Notes: generated by a model from the letters alone, not told the origin. DNA of 64,000 bases from Diadophis punctatus similis (GCA_023053685.1 JALIGW010000003.1:138009126-138073125); one strand, 5' to 3'. Positions 46,205-62,545 are shown, numbered from the stretch's first letter. Program-made: numbers and translations.

Positions 46205-46960
46205 GTTCCCCCCCTCATTTATTCTGCCAATGTATAGGCAGCCTATAGGAGGCTGTCTGTCACCTCCACATATTTTTCTTGTACTGCTATGGCCAAATCA
46301 GGGGTGGGTTCCTCCCGGTTCGGACCGGATCGCTCGAACAGTTAGCAATCCGCTGGTGACGTCACGTTACTGGATCGGCCGGTGCCGGTCCGTGCATGCC
46401 ATCTTTTTTTTCTGTTCAGCAGCTCGAAAAAGGGCCCTCCCACCCGCCCCCGGGTTAATACTGACCTTTATTTCTTCACCCGAAGCACAGCTGATGAGCT
46501 CCTCAGCTGTGTTTCGGCCTGATTCCACCTCCTGAGCATGCGCGGAAGCCTAATTGCACGAGGGGACGCGCAAAACATCGCGATGCAAACCAGTGGGGAA
46601 GGTAAGTGGAACCCACCCCTGGCCCAAATCATCAGTGTATCCAAATCTTTGTTGCTGGCTTATCTGATATGTTTAAGTTGAAATTTGTGGGTGCGCTTAC
46701 AGAGCCTTGTGGGAGGCCACTGTTTAATCTTCTTACCTTAATTATGTTGTCCCCCATTATTATCTGAAAGGACTTATTGCTCAGCATGTTATTAATTAGT
46801 CAACACAGAATTATGCAGGGGATAATATGGCAGTTTGTATAACAACCCATCCTTCCAAAATGTGTTGTATGCCACAGTTAGATCTATGAACATGGAATCC
46901 TGCTTCAATATAGCCTGTTAGGCTTAGCACCTGGTCTACACAGCTCCATATCATGTGACA
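46205..46960 (-). pseudogene. Jockey-like LINE reverse transcriptase fossil
   Basis: The minus strand reads IDLTVAYNTFWKDGLLYKL (about 46890-46830), LINNMLSNKSFQIIMGD (about 46800-46750), RRLNSGLPQGSV (about 46735-46700) and FNLNISDKPAT (about 46690-46660), the ordered palm motifs of a non-LTR reverse transcriptase (G-L-P-Q-G-S-V). It then reaches GYTDD-type catalytic residues at the boundary of an inserted hAT element (46299-46621) and resumes as LAIAVQEKYVEVTDSLL beyond it. Several stops and the insertion make it dead. Confidence 0.75.
46299..46621. mobile_element. hAT MITE inserted in LINE reverse transcriptase
   Basis: Left CAGGGGTGGGTTCCTCCCGG, right AGTGGAACCCACCCCTG; flanks GGCCAAAT (46291-46298) and GCCCAAAT (46622-46629), 7 of 8. 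Same family as 52819-53133. Confidence 0.88.
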
Positions 46961-47142
46961 TATCAAGATTTAATTAAATGATTGGGTTTTATATATACCC
47001 ATGGCGGTATGTTTTTTGTTATTTTGTGTTTTTTGTTATTTTGTTAGTCCCTTGCTTCAAATAACTGTACAACTGCTATTCATAAAGTTACAAAACAAAA
47101 CTGAACTGGATTCCTCTAGACAGAAATCAGACATTGACTTAC

Positions 47143-47248
47143 CATGACGTTACTTTCAAGCATTTCCAGTCCTGGAGTGCCATTGGCTTGCAACAGGGTA
47201 TGTACCACTTTGTCAAGTTTTTTCTCTTCCGCAGCAGGAATGCAATAC
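47143..47248 (-). CDS. JARID2: JARID2 exon: JmjC, post-core
   Basis: 106 bases (1 + 35 codons). It encodes [20 protein letters not shown] and [15 protein letters not shown]. The split Trp codon (TG|G) joins the previous exon (..ADCI-W-YCIP). The donor is ATG|GTAAGT. The charged segment AAEEKKLDK differs from mammals; the rest is conserved. Confidence 0.97.
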
Positions 47249-49785
<2,537 letters not shown>

Positions 49786-50075
49786 TCAGAAGAAAACATG
49801 ATTACTGCCAATCTTCTCATTAAAAAAAAACCCTATTAAATTATGAACTGTTAACTGTTAACATTATATTGAAAGCTGTATGTGACATTTGATGTCACCT
49901 GATAATTTAGACCTTACCAGAAATGAAAAAAAGAATGACAGATTTTACAAAAATGAACATGATCCTAATCTGATTGGTCAAATCTCTTTTGATCCCTGGG
50001 TCCTGATGCAACAGTATCTTAACAAATCAGCTCCTACAGCTTTATATGTGAATATGATTTTAGCGTTTGCCAATA

Positions 50076-50472
50076 TAGGTAATCCTTGATTTATGACCAC
50101 AACTGAGCCCAAAGTTTCCATTGCTAGCTCCCTAAGACAGTTGTTAAGTGAGTTTGCTGACCTTTCTTGCCACAGTTGTTAAGTTAATCACTGCAGTTGT
50201 TAAGTTAGTAACAGGGTTGTTAAGTGAATCTAGCTTCCATCATTGACTTTGCTTGCCAGAAGCCAGCTGGGAAGGTTATAAATGGTGATCACATGACCTT
50301 GGGACACTACAACCATCATAAATACATGCCAGTTGCCAAGCGTCTGAATTTTGATCATGTGACCATGTGGGTGCTGCAATGGTTGTGTGAAAAACAGCCA
50401 TAAGTCACTTTTCAGTGCTGTTGTAACTTCAAATGATTGCTAAGCGAATAGTTGTAAGCTGAGGACTATCAA
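50076..50472. mobile_element. Tigger/pogo-like MITE, second copy
   Basis: 'taggtaatccttgatttatgaccacaactgagccc' at the left and 'agttgtaagctgaggactatc' at the right match the element at 38098-38454, including the internal CACTGCAGTTGTTAAGTTAG block. The ends are more decayed and only the left TA is convincing. Confidence 0.7.
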
Positions 50473-51219
50473 GAGCTAAACAATGTCAGTGTTCATAAAA
50501 CAATGTCTGGAAAAAATAATATTCCCTTCCTCTGAGGAAGCTGAAGATGTGCAATAGGTATACATACTCATTCCATAATTATCTCCATCGATAAACGCAG
50601 TCGCACTATTGAAACGGCATGAGAAAATTACAAAGTTTTTTTTACTAGGTATGATAACAAAAATGGAAAATAATAGCAATATCGTACCACTATCAACTTT
50701 GACAACTGTCTCAACCAGCCTTTGTAAAGTAGAAATCACCAAAGGTTTTTGTAAAGAAAAAACAGTAACAGCAAAAATCTGCACATTAATTGGCATAGCA
50801 TAAATCCTTTGGGAGAGCAAATAATGGAGCTACTTGTGTCTATCAATCACCATACAGACATTAGACGCTACCGCTAATGTACTGAATATTAATGAACAGG
50901 CTACAACAGATTTGAAGAAGTCAACGAAGACATGATCTCCACTATATATTTAGCTTCCACCTCAATCTGATTCTTTTTATAATACAAGGATTTGAGTGAA
51001 ACTGTGGCGCGATTATTGTAACAGACAACACAAATCTCAGCAGCCTCACATGAAGAGAAGTCTGCCCATCTGTGTTGAACAGACTGAAGGGTCAATGGAT
51101 AGCAGAATCACATTTTTAGTTTAAATACTTCCATGACAAAAAGTTTACTGAATGTTAATTTATTTTTAAACATCATTTATAGATGCCTGGTTACAGGGAA
51201 TTGGGGAAAATGTGATTTA

Positions 51220-51459
<240 letters not shown>

Positions 51460-52262
51460 CTATCTATCTAAGTACACAATTTTTTTTGAATAACTGATCA
51501 AAAATCTTACATTCGTTTTCAGTGTTCTGGCTAATTTTTTTGAAGAACTAAAATGATTAACAAGAAATCGATTAACTTTCTGAAAACATTTATTTTTTAT
51601 AGATGTCAATAATTAAAAGCATCAGGATTACTACTCCTTCATTTTAATAGCTGTCCTGTTCCCAATGTAGAAAAACAAATAAACAAAATATATAATTATT
51701 AATTGGTGATTAGAATTTCTCTCTGATGACAGACTATATGCTGGTTGGGAATTCTGAGAACTGCAGTTTTAATTCAATTAGATGGCACCAGGAATTAATG
51801 GCTAACTATACATTTTTATCCAAAATAGGTTATAATTCAAATTTAAGTACCCTCTGAAATATCATGTCTGGGGAACAAATAAAGTAAACCTAGCAAAATG
51901 ATTAAATTAATTCAGAACACAACATAGGAAAGCTAAGATATACCGGATTCAGCTACTTTATGCAATCAACCAACCAAATGTCCACCCTTTCACGTCTCAA
52001 AAGGTTTGAAAGAATCTATTCTCGGCAGCAGATTGACTTGAAATGTATACTGCCTTTTAAAGAGCAATTTTATGGCTCTCACAAAAGAGTTTGAGCTGAA
52101 ATTATATGCTTCTCACTTGAGACTTTATAGTTATCAATGCACACCATATCACATGGATCAAACTGGGTAGTATCTCAATAAAACAATTAGTTCCCATTGT
52201 TGTACTGGCCAGAGAAGATTAAAAAAATCAAACAGAATTCTAGATAATGTTGCCATGTATTA

Positions 52263-52382
<120 letters not shown>

Positions 52383-52818
52383 CTATAAGGGAAAAAAAAG
52401 CTACCCAGTTGTAATAGATGTTTAAAATTATGGCCAAATGCAGTATCTCAAACATTCTTTACCTTATTCTTAGAAAAAGAAACTTTAGCAAATGAACATG
52501 CTGCAGATTTCTTAACAAAAGTTCTTATTATATTTCTGATCTCAGTCTTTCAACAGATAAAATGTCTTTGCTGGTGAAAAAATGTTTTTAAGGCGTTTAG
52601 AAAATATGCATTCATTTAATATTACAAGCAGAAGAATAGGGAGCATCCTGCCATAGCCGTAGAAAACATAAAAGGAGGAAGAACCATGACTACCTACGGT
52701 AGAACTGATAAGGCGTTGAATCAAGCGAGACCTTTTCTGAACATTTTTTTAAAATGTAAGGACGAGTATCCTTTGCCATACAATGAGCTAAACTCTCCTG
52801 GTACAGCTACCAGCAAAG

Positions 52819-53133
52819 CAGTGGTGGGTTCCTACCGGTGCTGTGTGGGACGCCGCACCAGTAGGAGCCTGGCGATGACATCATTTTCAGGCACTTTTTT
52901 CCAGCTTCTCCGCGTCCTGGGCTGTCGGAAAAAAGCCCTCCCACCCGCCCTTGTTTTACTACCAACCTTTATTCTTCCTCTGAAGCACAACTGAGAAGCT
53001 CCTCAGCTGTGTTTCGGCTTGTAATGTCGTCCTAAGCATGCGCGGAAGTGAAATCGCCCGATGGAACACGAGTTTACTTCTGCGCATGCTTGCGATGCAC
53101 ACCGGTAGCGAAAATAACCAGAACCCTCCACTG
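52819..53133. mobile_element. hAT MITE with perfect TSD
   Basis: CAGTGGTGGGTTCCTACCGG ... CCAGAACCCTCCACTG; the duplication CAGCAAAG is perfect (52811-52818, 53134-53141). Related to 46299-46621 in both ends and centre (CTGAGAAGCTCCTCAGCTGT). Confidence 0.92.
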
Positions 53134-53941
53134 CAGCAAAGGGAAATTGCTTAGAATTTAACCTTAGGATATGGTGTCTTTCACATGGGTGCTAAATTTT
53201 ATGAGCCAGAATAGCAGAGACTGCAATAGCTATGAATAATGATGAACCTAACTTAAATTCTCCTACTACAGTTTCATGAATGTTTCTGACAGTTGAATGA
53301 GTGTATTTATGATAAAGTGGTAATAGGAAGGAGATTTCAATGAAATATTGGATCCTGACACTGACACTGGCATGAAAAAAAAAATCATTAGTGAAGTATA
53401 CAAAATACAGAAGTATGATAGCTAAATAAGTGTAATACATACTGTAGATATGCATTTGAATAATATTTACATTAGGTAAGTATATATTGAATTGTAACTT
53501 AACTGTTCTAATGATATAGTATACCCTATTTCTTTTCTTATATTTTAAAGCACTTTTATGTGGTTTATTTTTGAGAATGTACTGTACCTATCAATTAGCT
53601 TTGCATTTTGTTCCCTTTTTCTGTTACTATTTTAAAAGCAATAAATAATAAATATCTGCCTCTTTTTTTCCTATTTACTGCTTCTCCTTTTTTTTCTTAA
53701 ACTTAGCAAGATTTTTACTTGTCTTTAAAGCAACCCTGCTTTTAAAATTACATAAGAGGCAGCATTCATGAGGACCAAGATTGTATCATTATTACCTGTC
53801 TGCATCCAGTTAATATGAGTTTCCATGTAAAAACATGGTTGCCATTACTTGTTGGACGCTTAGGATTTTTCATACAGTATGTAGGTGGGAAAGCATCTGA
53901 GTCCAGAATAAGACAGGTTTTAATACTAGGACATTTCTCAC

Positions 53942-54034
53942 CTCTATTTCTGCTGCTGTGGGGTCTTTGCTGAAGCACATACTCATGACGTTTCTTGCTG
54001 TTCGATAAAAGGTTGTTAAAGAAACAGACCTTCC
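53942..54034 (-). CDS. JARID2: JARID2 exon between ARID and JmjC
   Basis: 93 bases, 31 residues, phase 0 at both ends: [19 protein letters not shown] and [12 protein letters not shown]. It joins ..HKCIYK upstream and QEYWRL downstream exactly as in mammals. The acceptor is TTTCATAG; the donor GAG|GTGAGA. Confidence 0.97.
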
Positions 54035-54369
54035 CTATGAAACAGAAGCAAAAAGGGGAAGAATTATGATCCTACTTTTTTCCAAATATCTTAATGCAAT
54101 TAAATACCAAAACTAGGGGGGGAAAACAAATGATTTGGAAAGAAAATTTATTCTGGCACTCAGGATATTATTGCTCATTTTTTTTTGTATTTCCAGCTAC
54201 TGAGTCCCCTCTGTTTCACAGACAGTTGGTAAATTGGTTGCGCTACAGATTGCTTTTCTATATTCCAATCCATCCAAAAATGCTGGCATGTATCTCAACT
54301 TTCTCTCTAACAGATTCTCCTTCATTATTTATTATTATTATTGTTATTATTATTATTGTTTTGTCACAC

Positions 54370-54725
54370 AGTCAGCCAGATGTTCAGACTGGATTTGGCA
54401 TTTTTGTCTATTTATTGAGTCCTTTCCAAGGAGCTGGGATAGGCTATTGTGGATGTTTGATGGGGTTACAGATATTGTCACAGGATGTACACAGTTCCAA
54501 GTAAAGCCACCTTTTGCAATTGACTGATAGTCAATTTATCAATGCCGGTGGTGTTCAAGTGGTGCTCCAGTTATTTTGGGATTGTACCCAAGGCACCTAT
54601 TACTATTGGGGCTACCTTTGCTTAGTTTTGCCACAGTCGTTCTATTTCTATTTGCAGGTCTTTGTATTTATTATTATGATTGGTCGCACAGTCAGGCAGA
54701 TATTTAGATTGGGCACACTGTTATC
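54370..54725 (-). pseudogene. Non-LTR retrotransposon C-terminal remnant
   Basis: The minus strand gives YKDLQIEIERLWQN, a stop, AKVAPIVIGALGTIPK, a stop, LEHHLNTTGI, then TISQLQKVALLGTVYIL. The VVPIVIGALG and ISQLQKAALLGTAHIL blocks are a recurring C-terminal signature of a non-LTR retrotransposon family in animals. Four or more stops; dead. A preceding (ATT)n run is at 54328-54360. Confidence 0.6.
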
Positions 54726-55541
54726 ATGATTAAAAGAAAAAAATGGGAAAAATGGAGAAGGCAGCATTGTCTGGATACTGCCCCCCCCCCCGATTCTGCA
54801 AATGAATCAGGGTTAGGCTTATCCAGAAATCTTTGGGTTCCTAAAAGGCTCACTCAATCATATTCTATGCTATGTGTTAAGAAGATGATGCCTTCCAGAT
54901 ACAGGCAATTGCCAACCAAGGAAAGAAAAATAATAGCAACTCCCCCCACCCCAAAGAATATTTCTAACTGGCAATTTATATTGGTTCTAAAAAAATGCCA
55001 CAAAGATACTTCTTTAGAAATGTACTGGCAAGACTTGATTTCAGGGAATTAATGCAGGAAAGGTAGAAAGTTAGATAAATTTCCTTCTACCGCATATATT
55101 CTGAAACCATGCCAGACATATAAAGCTAGAGATTCAAAACCAAATTAAAAATAACAACATATTCAGTATTTAGCCGTATTTACCTATTATATTGCAAAAC
55201 TCAACTAAAATAATTTTTGTTAGAAATAATAAATATTACAAAAACTTCCATATTATTTAATTTTATTTATTAAATTGTTATTGTGAACCAAGAATGCATC
55301 ACGATTACACAGCTGTGACATTTCTCCTTCATTTAACTACTGCTGCAGAGTTTGCTTTCAGCTGGAATATACATCTGTGACAATTTCCCATAATTCTCCA
55401 CCAACATGACTAATGCTGGCTAGGAGTTACAGAAACTGAACTCCAAGTATGTGGAAGGCATAAGATTGGAGAGGCTGATGCATGGCTTATAGCTCAGTAG
55501 GGGGAGTATGCCAATGTTTCTCAATCTAGTATTATCTAAAT

Positions 55542-55760
55542 CAGCGGTTCTCAACCTGGGGGTCGTGACCCCTTTGGGGGTCGAACGATCCTCTCACAGG
55601 GGTCGGGAGACTTCGCCTGGACGCCACCATTTGGGTTCTTTTACCTCTGCGTATGCGCAGAACGCTTTGTGTATGTGCAGAGGGTAAAAGAACCCAAATG
55701 GTGGTGGCGGGGTGACGGTGGGGGGGGGTGTCGCGACATTAGGAAGGTTGAGAACCACTG
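55542..55760. mobile_element. SPIN-like hAT element
   Basis: The left end CAGCGGTTCTCAACCTGGGG continues 'gtcgtgacccctttgggggtcgaacga', the start typical of SPIN (Space Invader) hAT transposons; the right end is AGGTTGAGAACCACTG. Flanks ATCTAAAT (55534-55541) and ATCTAGAT (55761-55768) match at 7 of 8. The centre is a palindrome also found at 38708-38799. No transposase; non-autonomous. Confidence 0.85.
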
Positions 55761-56537
55761 ATCTAGATGCTTTAAATACAACACCCATCATCAAGGGATA
55801 ATGGGAGTTGTAGTGCAATGTATTGAAAGGGCACCTATTTATTGTATAATACATTATGTCTTTATAAAGACAGTGGATCACCAAGTAGAACTGTACTGGT
55901 AACAAAATGTGAATTATTCTCCCAGAAAAGGTTTTGCTTATTCCAATGACATAAATTTTCAAGATTACTAGTGGGAGAATGTGGACTAAACAATTTTCAC
56001 AGCTGCCTGGATTGTGGAACTCAAAGCTGGTATACTGTATATCATGAACATGCAACCAGTGGTTTAAATGATTCTGTTTTCTATCAACAACTTAAATTAG
56101 TTCAATTGAATCTATTGATATATTTCAATCAATTGAATCTATTGATTTTTATTTTATTTTATAGGATGTACTGACACAAAAAAACAATCATTTATAAAAC
56201 CCATAAATAGTTTTCATTTCAGGGTAAGCAACATTTTGCAGAGTGTCTTTGATACATTCATTGTTTGATTCTACAATTTAAGATCTGTTGCAAATCATTT
56301 GCTTTCTCAGCCAAAAACATGCATATAAAAAACCCATGCATATTCATTTCTCAAACCAATACCTTTCTAACATTACCATAGGCATTCTATATACATGTAT
56401 CTATAAATAAATAACTACTAAGGAGACATCAGACGTTCTTGTCATACTCCATGCTCAATGGCAAACTTTGTTCCTAGGCATTCCAATGATTTTTACACAT
56501 GGCTTCAATCAAATTAAGTATACCAGAATCTCAAGAA

Positions 56538-56690
56538 CAGGGGTGAGCAATTAATTTTTCCAAGAGGCCACATGAGAAACTGGGACCGCTGTGGAGGGCC
56601 TCTGCCCTGCCCTCTTTCACCGCCATGTTCCCACTGTCCCAATGCTGGACAGGAGCAGCCAATGTGGCCCAAAGACTATAAAATGCCCAG
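56538..56690. mobile_element. hAT fragment, one terminus
   Basis: CAGGGGTGAGCAATTAATTT and 'aagaggccacatgagaaactgggac' are the start of a common amniote hAT repeat. The other end was not found. Confidence 0.5.
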
Positions 56691-57199
56691 GTCTGCTCAG
56701 CAACAACCTCAAGCCCCTTTTGAAACCCAACAGGCCATTAGGCTCTTGGTGAAAAATCATCAGAAAATCATCAGATAGGTTTTATTTCCTGTAGAGGCAT
56801 ACAGAACTCCAAAGTAATCAAAGAGTGATCTGACCATGACTATGGACAAATCTTATCACCTTCTCCTCACTCGCTAAACCAGAAGTATGCCGATTAAACT
56901 CAGCTATTTATTTCTACTCTGTGTTGGCCTGGAGATGCTGTGGAAGTCTTGACAATCTGAAGAGTGTTATGGTCAGTCAGGATTAAAAAGACTGAGGTAA
57001 AGTCCTAAAAAGACCAGATGGATTTAGTCTATAAACCATTTGGTTTTCTGTGGGCTTCAGATTTAGCTCTGCATGAGATGTCAACTTGCGACTTCTCCTG
57101 AACACATGACTCCTGCTGGATACGATATGCAAATTATTGTCCTGGTAAGAGAAGCCATTGGCCTGCTTCTGTAGGATACAACTTGGAAGTCCTATATGA

Positions 57200-57365
57200 A
57201 GTGGGAGGCCCTGGTGATAGCATCCCATGTCCTTATAAAAGTCAGAACTAGCTTCTCTAAACACTTTATATGAGGCTGTTTCCAAAACCACTCTAGAAAA
57301 GCTTCTGGTGCAGAACGCAGTAGCCCACATGCTAGTGAGTGAGCGCTGCACCATCATACAATACA
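57200..57365 (+). repeat. Possible LINE thumb-region fragment
   Basis: The + frame near 57300 reads LLVQNAVAHMLVSERC, resembling the 'LQ.VQNAAARVL' motif of LINE reverse transcriptases. Too short and diverged to assign. Confidence 0.3.
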
Positions 57366-60256
57366 GATGTTAGTGATAGATTTCTGGGTGCAATGAAAAA
57401 GGTTGACCTTAATCTTTAAATGATATGGCTTTTAGTATGTCTAGGACCACTTTTTCCAAATGTAACTGATCTGTCCAAAGTGGTCATCCCACATAGGGAG
57501 GCACAGGGTCTCCAATGTATATTATATGAAAGTTTATGGGCAGTGTTTTTCCCCATGATGGTTCTCTGATGCTAGTGGAATGTTAGTTTATTAATGATAT
57601 ACGCCTAATTTTTAGATTATGTTTTAAAAGTTTTGAGTATCTTAAGGATCATTCAAATGAAAGATATATATTGGAATGGAGTAGATGGACTGATTATATT
57701 CAAAAAAAGTATAAGATCAAGAAGACTCAAATAGTTTATTAATGATAAATGCCTAATTTTAGATTATGTTTAAAAGGTTTTGAGTAACAAGGAGTTAAAG
57801 AACTAGAAAAAGTTTGAAATTAATAAGTCGTTAGCATATTTTAGTTTTATGTTTATTGAATACTATACTCTGTGCTTTTTCTGGGAAGTCGGGTGGGTGG
57901 GTGGGTGAGAGGGGGGGAGGGTAAGGGGGGTGAGGAGGGGTTTGAGGGGAAGGGGGGAGAAAAGAGAAAAATGTTTGTACTTTGTATTAATAAGACTTTT
58001 TGAATTAAAAAAAAACTACTTTGCAGGGCTACTTCTTGGCTAGGAAATACATGCAGAGTGGTAACACTGCTCAAAGTATTTTCCCTAGCCAAAATCTAGC
58101 TTGGAGCACCTATCTAAAGTAAGGAAGGAAAAGAAAGCAAAGTAATTGGTTACTATAAAATGTTAAGTGTCGATTACAGGAAAAGAAGTAATGAAATTTT
58201 TAAATCTCAGATTTTCATGTTTGTAAATAAAAGGAACAATTGTGTGAAATATTTATTGGGCCAATTTAATAATAAACAGCATTCAAAGCACTATTTCTCA
58301 GCTATCCAATCTGTGCCTGTAATTTGGGGCTTGCCAAGGCTGTAAAGCTAATACCAACAGATTTTGAGAACTTGCTTGTCAATTTTTGCCAAGCAATTGA
58401 AAGCAAAAACTATTTTTAATATTGAAATAATAGAAAATACGTGTAGTTCGGGTTTTAGATTTTGGCAGTGGTTTGCTCTCCAAACCTAGATCTTTCATTC
58501 ACCATGAAGAAATCTCCATTGAAAGCTTTCTCTTGCCCTTCTTAAATTCCAATTTTTGCCTAAAATTTATACTCGTACAACGTCACTTTGATTTTAAATT
58601 GAAAAATACGCAGTGTATGTGAAAATATTGCCTTTGCTTTTTGGCTCTCTCTCTCTCAAAATATCTGTATAGATATGGAAAGGATTTCTTGGACAAAAAT
58701 AAAAAAATTTCCTCTGAACATTTCTGTTTGCAATTATTGGATTCAGATACATTCTAAATGCTATGCGAACTTGGCTTTAAGAATGACAGAGCTCATAAGC
58801 TACCTTTCCTGGCTAAAACTGAAACTATGACTTGGGCTTGCCCTGAAAACCAGAATTAATTATGATTTCATCTGTGTTTCTAAATCCTACTTTGCAAGCA
58901 GAAACCACTGGGTCATTTCAGCAGAAACTACATTCTGATGCACAGTGAGGAATGGTTGAAGTTCTTGAGGTTAATGCATATAGCACTAAAGCAGAATTTA
59001 AATCGCTAATTGACCAGCTTGCAGGACTGGACTCTTTGGTATTATACATACAAATATAATCAGGATTTTGCCCCCCAAATACCTATTTTTTTCTATTTGA
59101 GATAGATTAAATGCACCTTTACAAATTATAAATTGCAGAAAAGCAATGCCTTTAAGAAAAGTATTGAAATAGCCATGCGGGTACATATTACAATGAATAG
59201 ACCCTTTTGCTTGGCATTCTATTTTCACAGGTATTTAGCTATAAAAAGCTATTTCAAGCAACAATACTAAAAAAAATTATTTACATATTAAATGAGGCTT
59301 ACTTTAAGGTAAATGTGCAAAAAGACCCAGTCATTGCTATTATGTTTATACTTAGTTTACTTGGTTCTGGTAAACAAGTTTAGCAGAATGACAAAAAAGA
59401 AAGTTGTAGACATTTTAACAAAGCTAATATATCCAGGTGCATGAGAGTAACTCAAGTTATTGCATTAGTTAGCACCCATGTACTTTTAGCTGATTGTAAT
59501 AAATTGTTACTGTCTGCTGAAGCAGCAAACAACATATTTTCTAAGAGGTGATTACAGCCTCTAAGGGGGTAGAATATAAGATATGCTGTCAAATTGGATG
59601 TGACTCAAATGTAATATTATGGAAAAGAAACCCATGAAGATGAAATATCTCAAAGGAAACAAACACAGGTTAGCAGGGAGAAGGAGGCCTCACAAACTAA
59701 AGAGGCCAAGTTTAATCAACATGTGCAAGTAACATGTAACTGGGGACCTAAATATAGTACATGCTAGTCCCCTTCTGAAATAACCTTTAAATTTAAAGCA
59801 ATCTTTACAAACTAAAACAAAATTAAAAGAAAGTTGGCCAGATGCAAAGAAAAGCATATGTCTTTGGTGTCATTATTGCCCAGAATACTCCTGGATTCCA
59901 CATAGATAAAATGGACCTTCCTAGAAAAGAATAATTTGACCACAACCTAATGCTTGGTTTGTAAATGTGCATAATATCAAAATTAGACAAAGGTGTAATG
60001 TAGGAGCAAACAGAGTGTATAGAGAAGATTAGAAAAATGGGACAAAGCAATTCTACCAATTTACTTTCCAATAAATGAGTGAGCATGGTTACTATGGCAA
60101 CCATTTTAAGAATGGGCATGCCTTCCATAGTGATCATATTCAGTGAGTCCAATTATATGCTCTGCAATTATGAAATGTGCCCATGGCTCCCAAGATTTGA
60201 ACCCCTAACGCCAAGAATGCTGTTCATTATGTACAGTCAGTGGATTCTTTTTGTTC

Positions 60257-60440
<184 letters not shown>

Positions 60441-61166
60441 CCAAATGAGATTTTAATGTTGTCCTCACCCTGGTATAGTCAATTTTCAGGGGAACTAGAT
60501 GATGTTGTCTTCATATGTAGCCTAGTCCTGGATTTTGGGGTGGGTTTTGGGGGGACGGACAAGGAGGAAAAGATGGGAATAGCTGCTCAAAGTTTTTTCC
60601 ATGGTTGCCCTAGAAACAAGCATCGTCTAAAACTCAAATTTAATCTTAAACATTCCAATACATGTTTATTGTGCTATATACATGTGAAAAGATGGTGACC
60701 CTGTAATAGGTAATTTTAGCTTTGCTGGATGATAGGGCTCTTACAATGTATTCAGCCACAAACCATACAAACTATTGTTATGGAAATAGGATTACTTGTC
60801 ACAGGGAGAGTTGCAGATGGCAGTATAGCTCCCAACAACATAGCCTACTTCTGTGCTGAAATTAAGGAAGATGTTGATAAAACAAGCCAATATGAGTTGT
60901 AGGCCAACATATTGCAACTATATAACCAAACAAAAGCCTGAACATGGATGAGTTTGAAGTGGTCATATAATATGTATTTTAATCTGCTATTTGCAGTTAA
61001 AAGTAAACCATGAATTATCTGAAGAGGGGAAGACAGGTTTTCCTAAGAACCCAGACATTTTTAAGGAGATAATACTCAGCCATCATAGTCCAAATGAGAA
61101 AATCCTCATCTGAGATAATAGGTATGAAAATATATTCATCAAAATGGTTAAACTCACTCTGTAGAG

Positions 61167-61281
61167 CAGGGCTGTCAAACTCGCGGCCCGCGGACCAGAT
61201 GCATCACACGCTGGCCACGGTTTGGCGAAGGGGGGAAAAAGTCTCGATACGTCGCGTGATGACGCGAGTTTGACACCCCTG
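61167..61281. mobile_element. hAT MITE (CAGGGNTGTCAAACTC family), perfect TSD
   Basis: CAGGGCTGTCAAACTCGCGG ... GCGAGTTTGACACCCCTG; the duplication CTGTAGAG is perfect (61159-61166, 61282-61289). 115 bases. Confidence 0.93.
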
Positions 61282-62048
61282 CTGTAGAGCATCTCCCCAA
61301 CCAAGCGGATGTGAGATGTGTTTGGACCAGAACTCCCAGCCTATATGCTCTTTGGCAACAGATTAAAAGTATCTGCACTAGATCCAATGTTAATTGGATA
61401 TAGAAAAGCCAATTTTATCTATTCCCTAACTAAAACTTAAGACAAGACAAGGTCTCACACCTCTTTTATAATGACAGAGAAGGCAAGGTAAAAGGATATT
61501 AATTTCACATATACTGCCTGGATCCTTGTGGGAAATGAACAGGGATATGAATCTGGCTGCTGGAAACATAAATGATATTCAGTGTGGGAGTCTATCTATA
61601 CAGATCTCAGTTCCTGAAAATGGTGATTACTTCAAATAAAATCACTGACTTGTGTCTGTGCAGTTTTCCAAGCAGCACCTAATTATCAGTTCATAGCGAT
61701 GGGATAAAGAGCGGTGATGGAAAAGCAGTGAGCACTGGACACAAGTACCAACATAAAAAAGCAATGTATCTAGTCCTCCTTTAGCATTTCAACATACTCA
61801 ATCCAATCTTGCTAACAATTACACAGCATGTGGTGGTGCCAGATGCTTAATATAGTGGGAAGGCTGCCAAATCAAATTGAGTGGAGGAGTCAACATTCCT
61901 TTGCAAACGGATGATGAGCTCAGCGACAAGCAAAATAAGCATTCCAAATCACTGTTTGAACTAAATCAGAGCTGGCACAGCGAGTGAAAATACTATGTGC
62001 ATTTTAGACGTGCTTTCTAGCCAAGACCCCAGCAAGATTTCTACTGAC

Positions 62049-62545
62049 CTTGTATATACACTTGTGGAGGTCACAAAGAACACCAACCTCTTCTTCTTCT
62101 TCCATTGTGGTCTCCTTTTCCTGAGAGAAGAGTCGCCGCCTACCTGTTTTTTGAGGGACCTCAACTTCTTTTGCTTTGTTCCGGAAGCCATTTTTATGAA
62201 CAACGCCATTGATGAGTCCGTTTTTGGGCTCGTAGCGGGGCAGAGACTGGAATTCATAGTTGTTATCTGAATGTCCTTCCAAAGGACCCCTCCGCTTTTC
62301 CAGAATCTCCTTTTCAAGGAGAACTTCTTTCTCCAGTCTCTTGTGCTCCTCAGCAGAGAGGGAATCATAGGAGAGTAGGTACTGGCAATAGGCTTCCTGC
62401 AGTTTTGCTAACCTGTCCTGTGCAGTTTTGGGGATACGCAGCATATCTGCCAGCTTATTCCATTTCTTGAGGTCAGTCACCTGCTGCATACCCCCCATTT
62501 CATTGATCAACTGGAAAAAGCAGGCCAAGTCTAGCTCACAGCCTC
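62049..62545 (-). CDS. JARID2: JARID2 exon: C-terminal ARID and linker
   Basis: 497 bases (2 + 165 codons). It begins [20 protein letters not shown], then [20 protein letters not shown] and [12 protein letters not shown], the second half of the ARID DNA-binding domain. After it come [20 protein letters not shown] (coiled or helical), [13 protein letters not shown], an acidic EEEEEVGVL stretch and HKCIYK at the donor AAG|GTCAGT. The ARID part is near identical to mammals, while the linker (about residues 85-150 of the exon) varies. The acceptor is TCTCCAG. The large N-terminal JARID2 exons, including the PRC2-stimulating region and JmjN, lie beyond 64000. Confidence 0.97.

Noticed and set aside
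56983..57357. 124-residue minus frame
   Set aside because: No domain, and the plus strand of the same stretch has a better (though weak) LINE-like motif.
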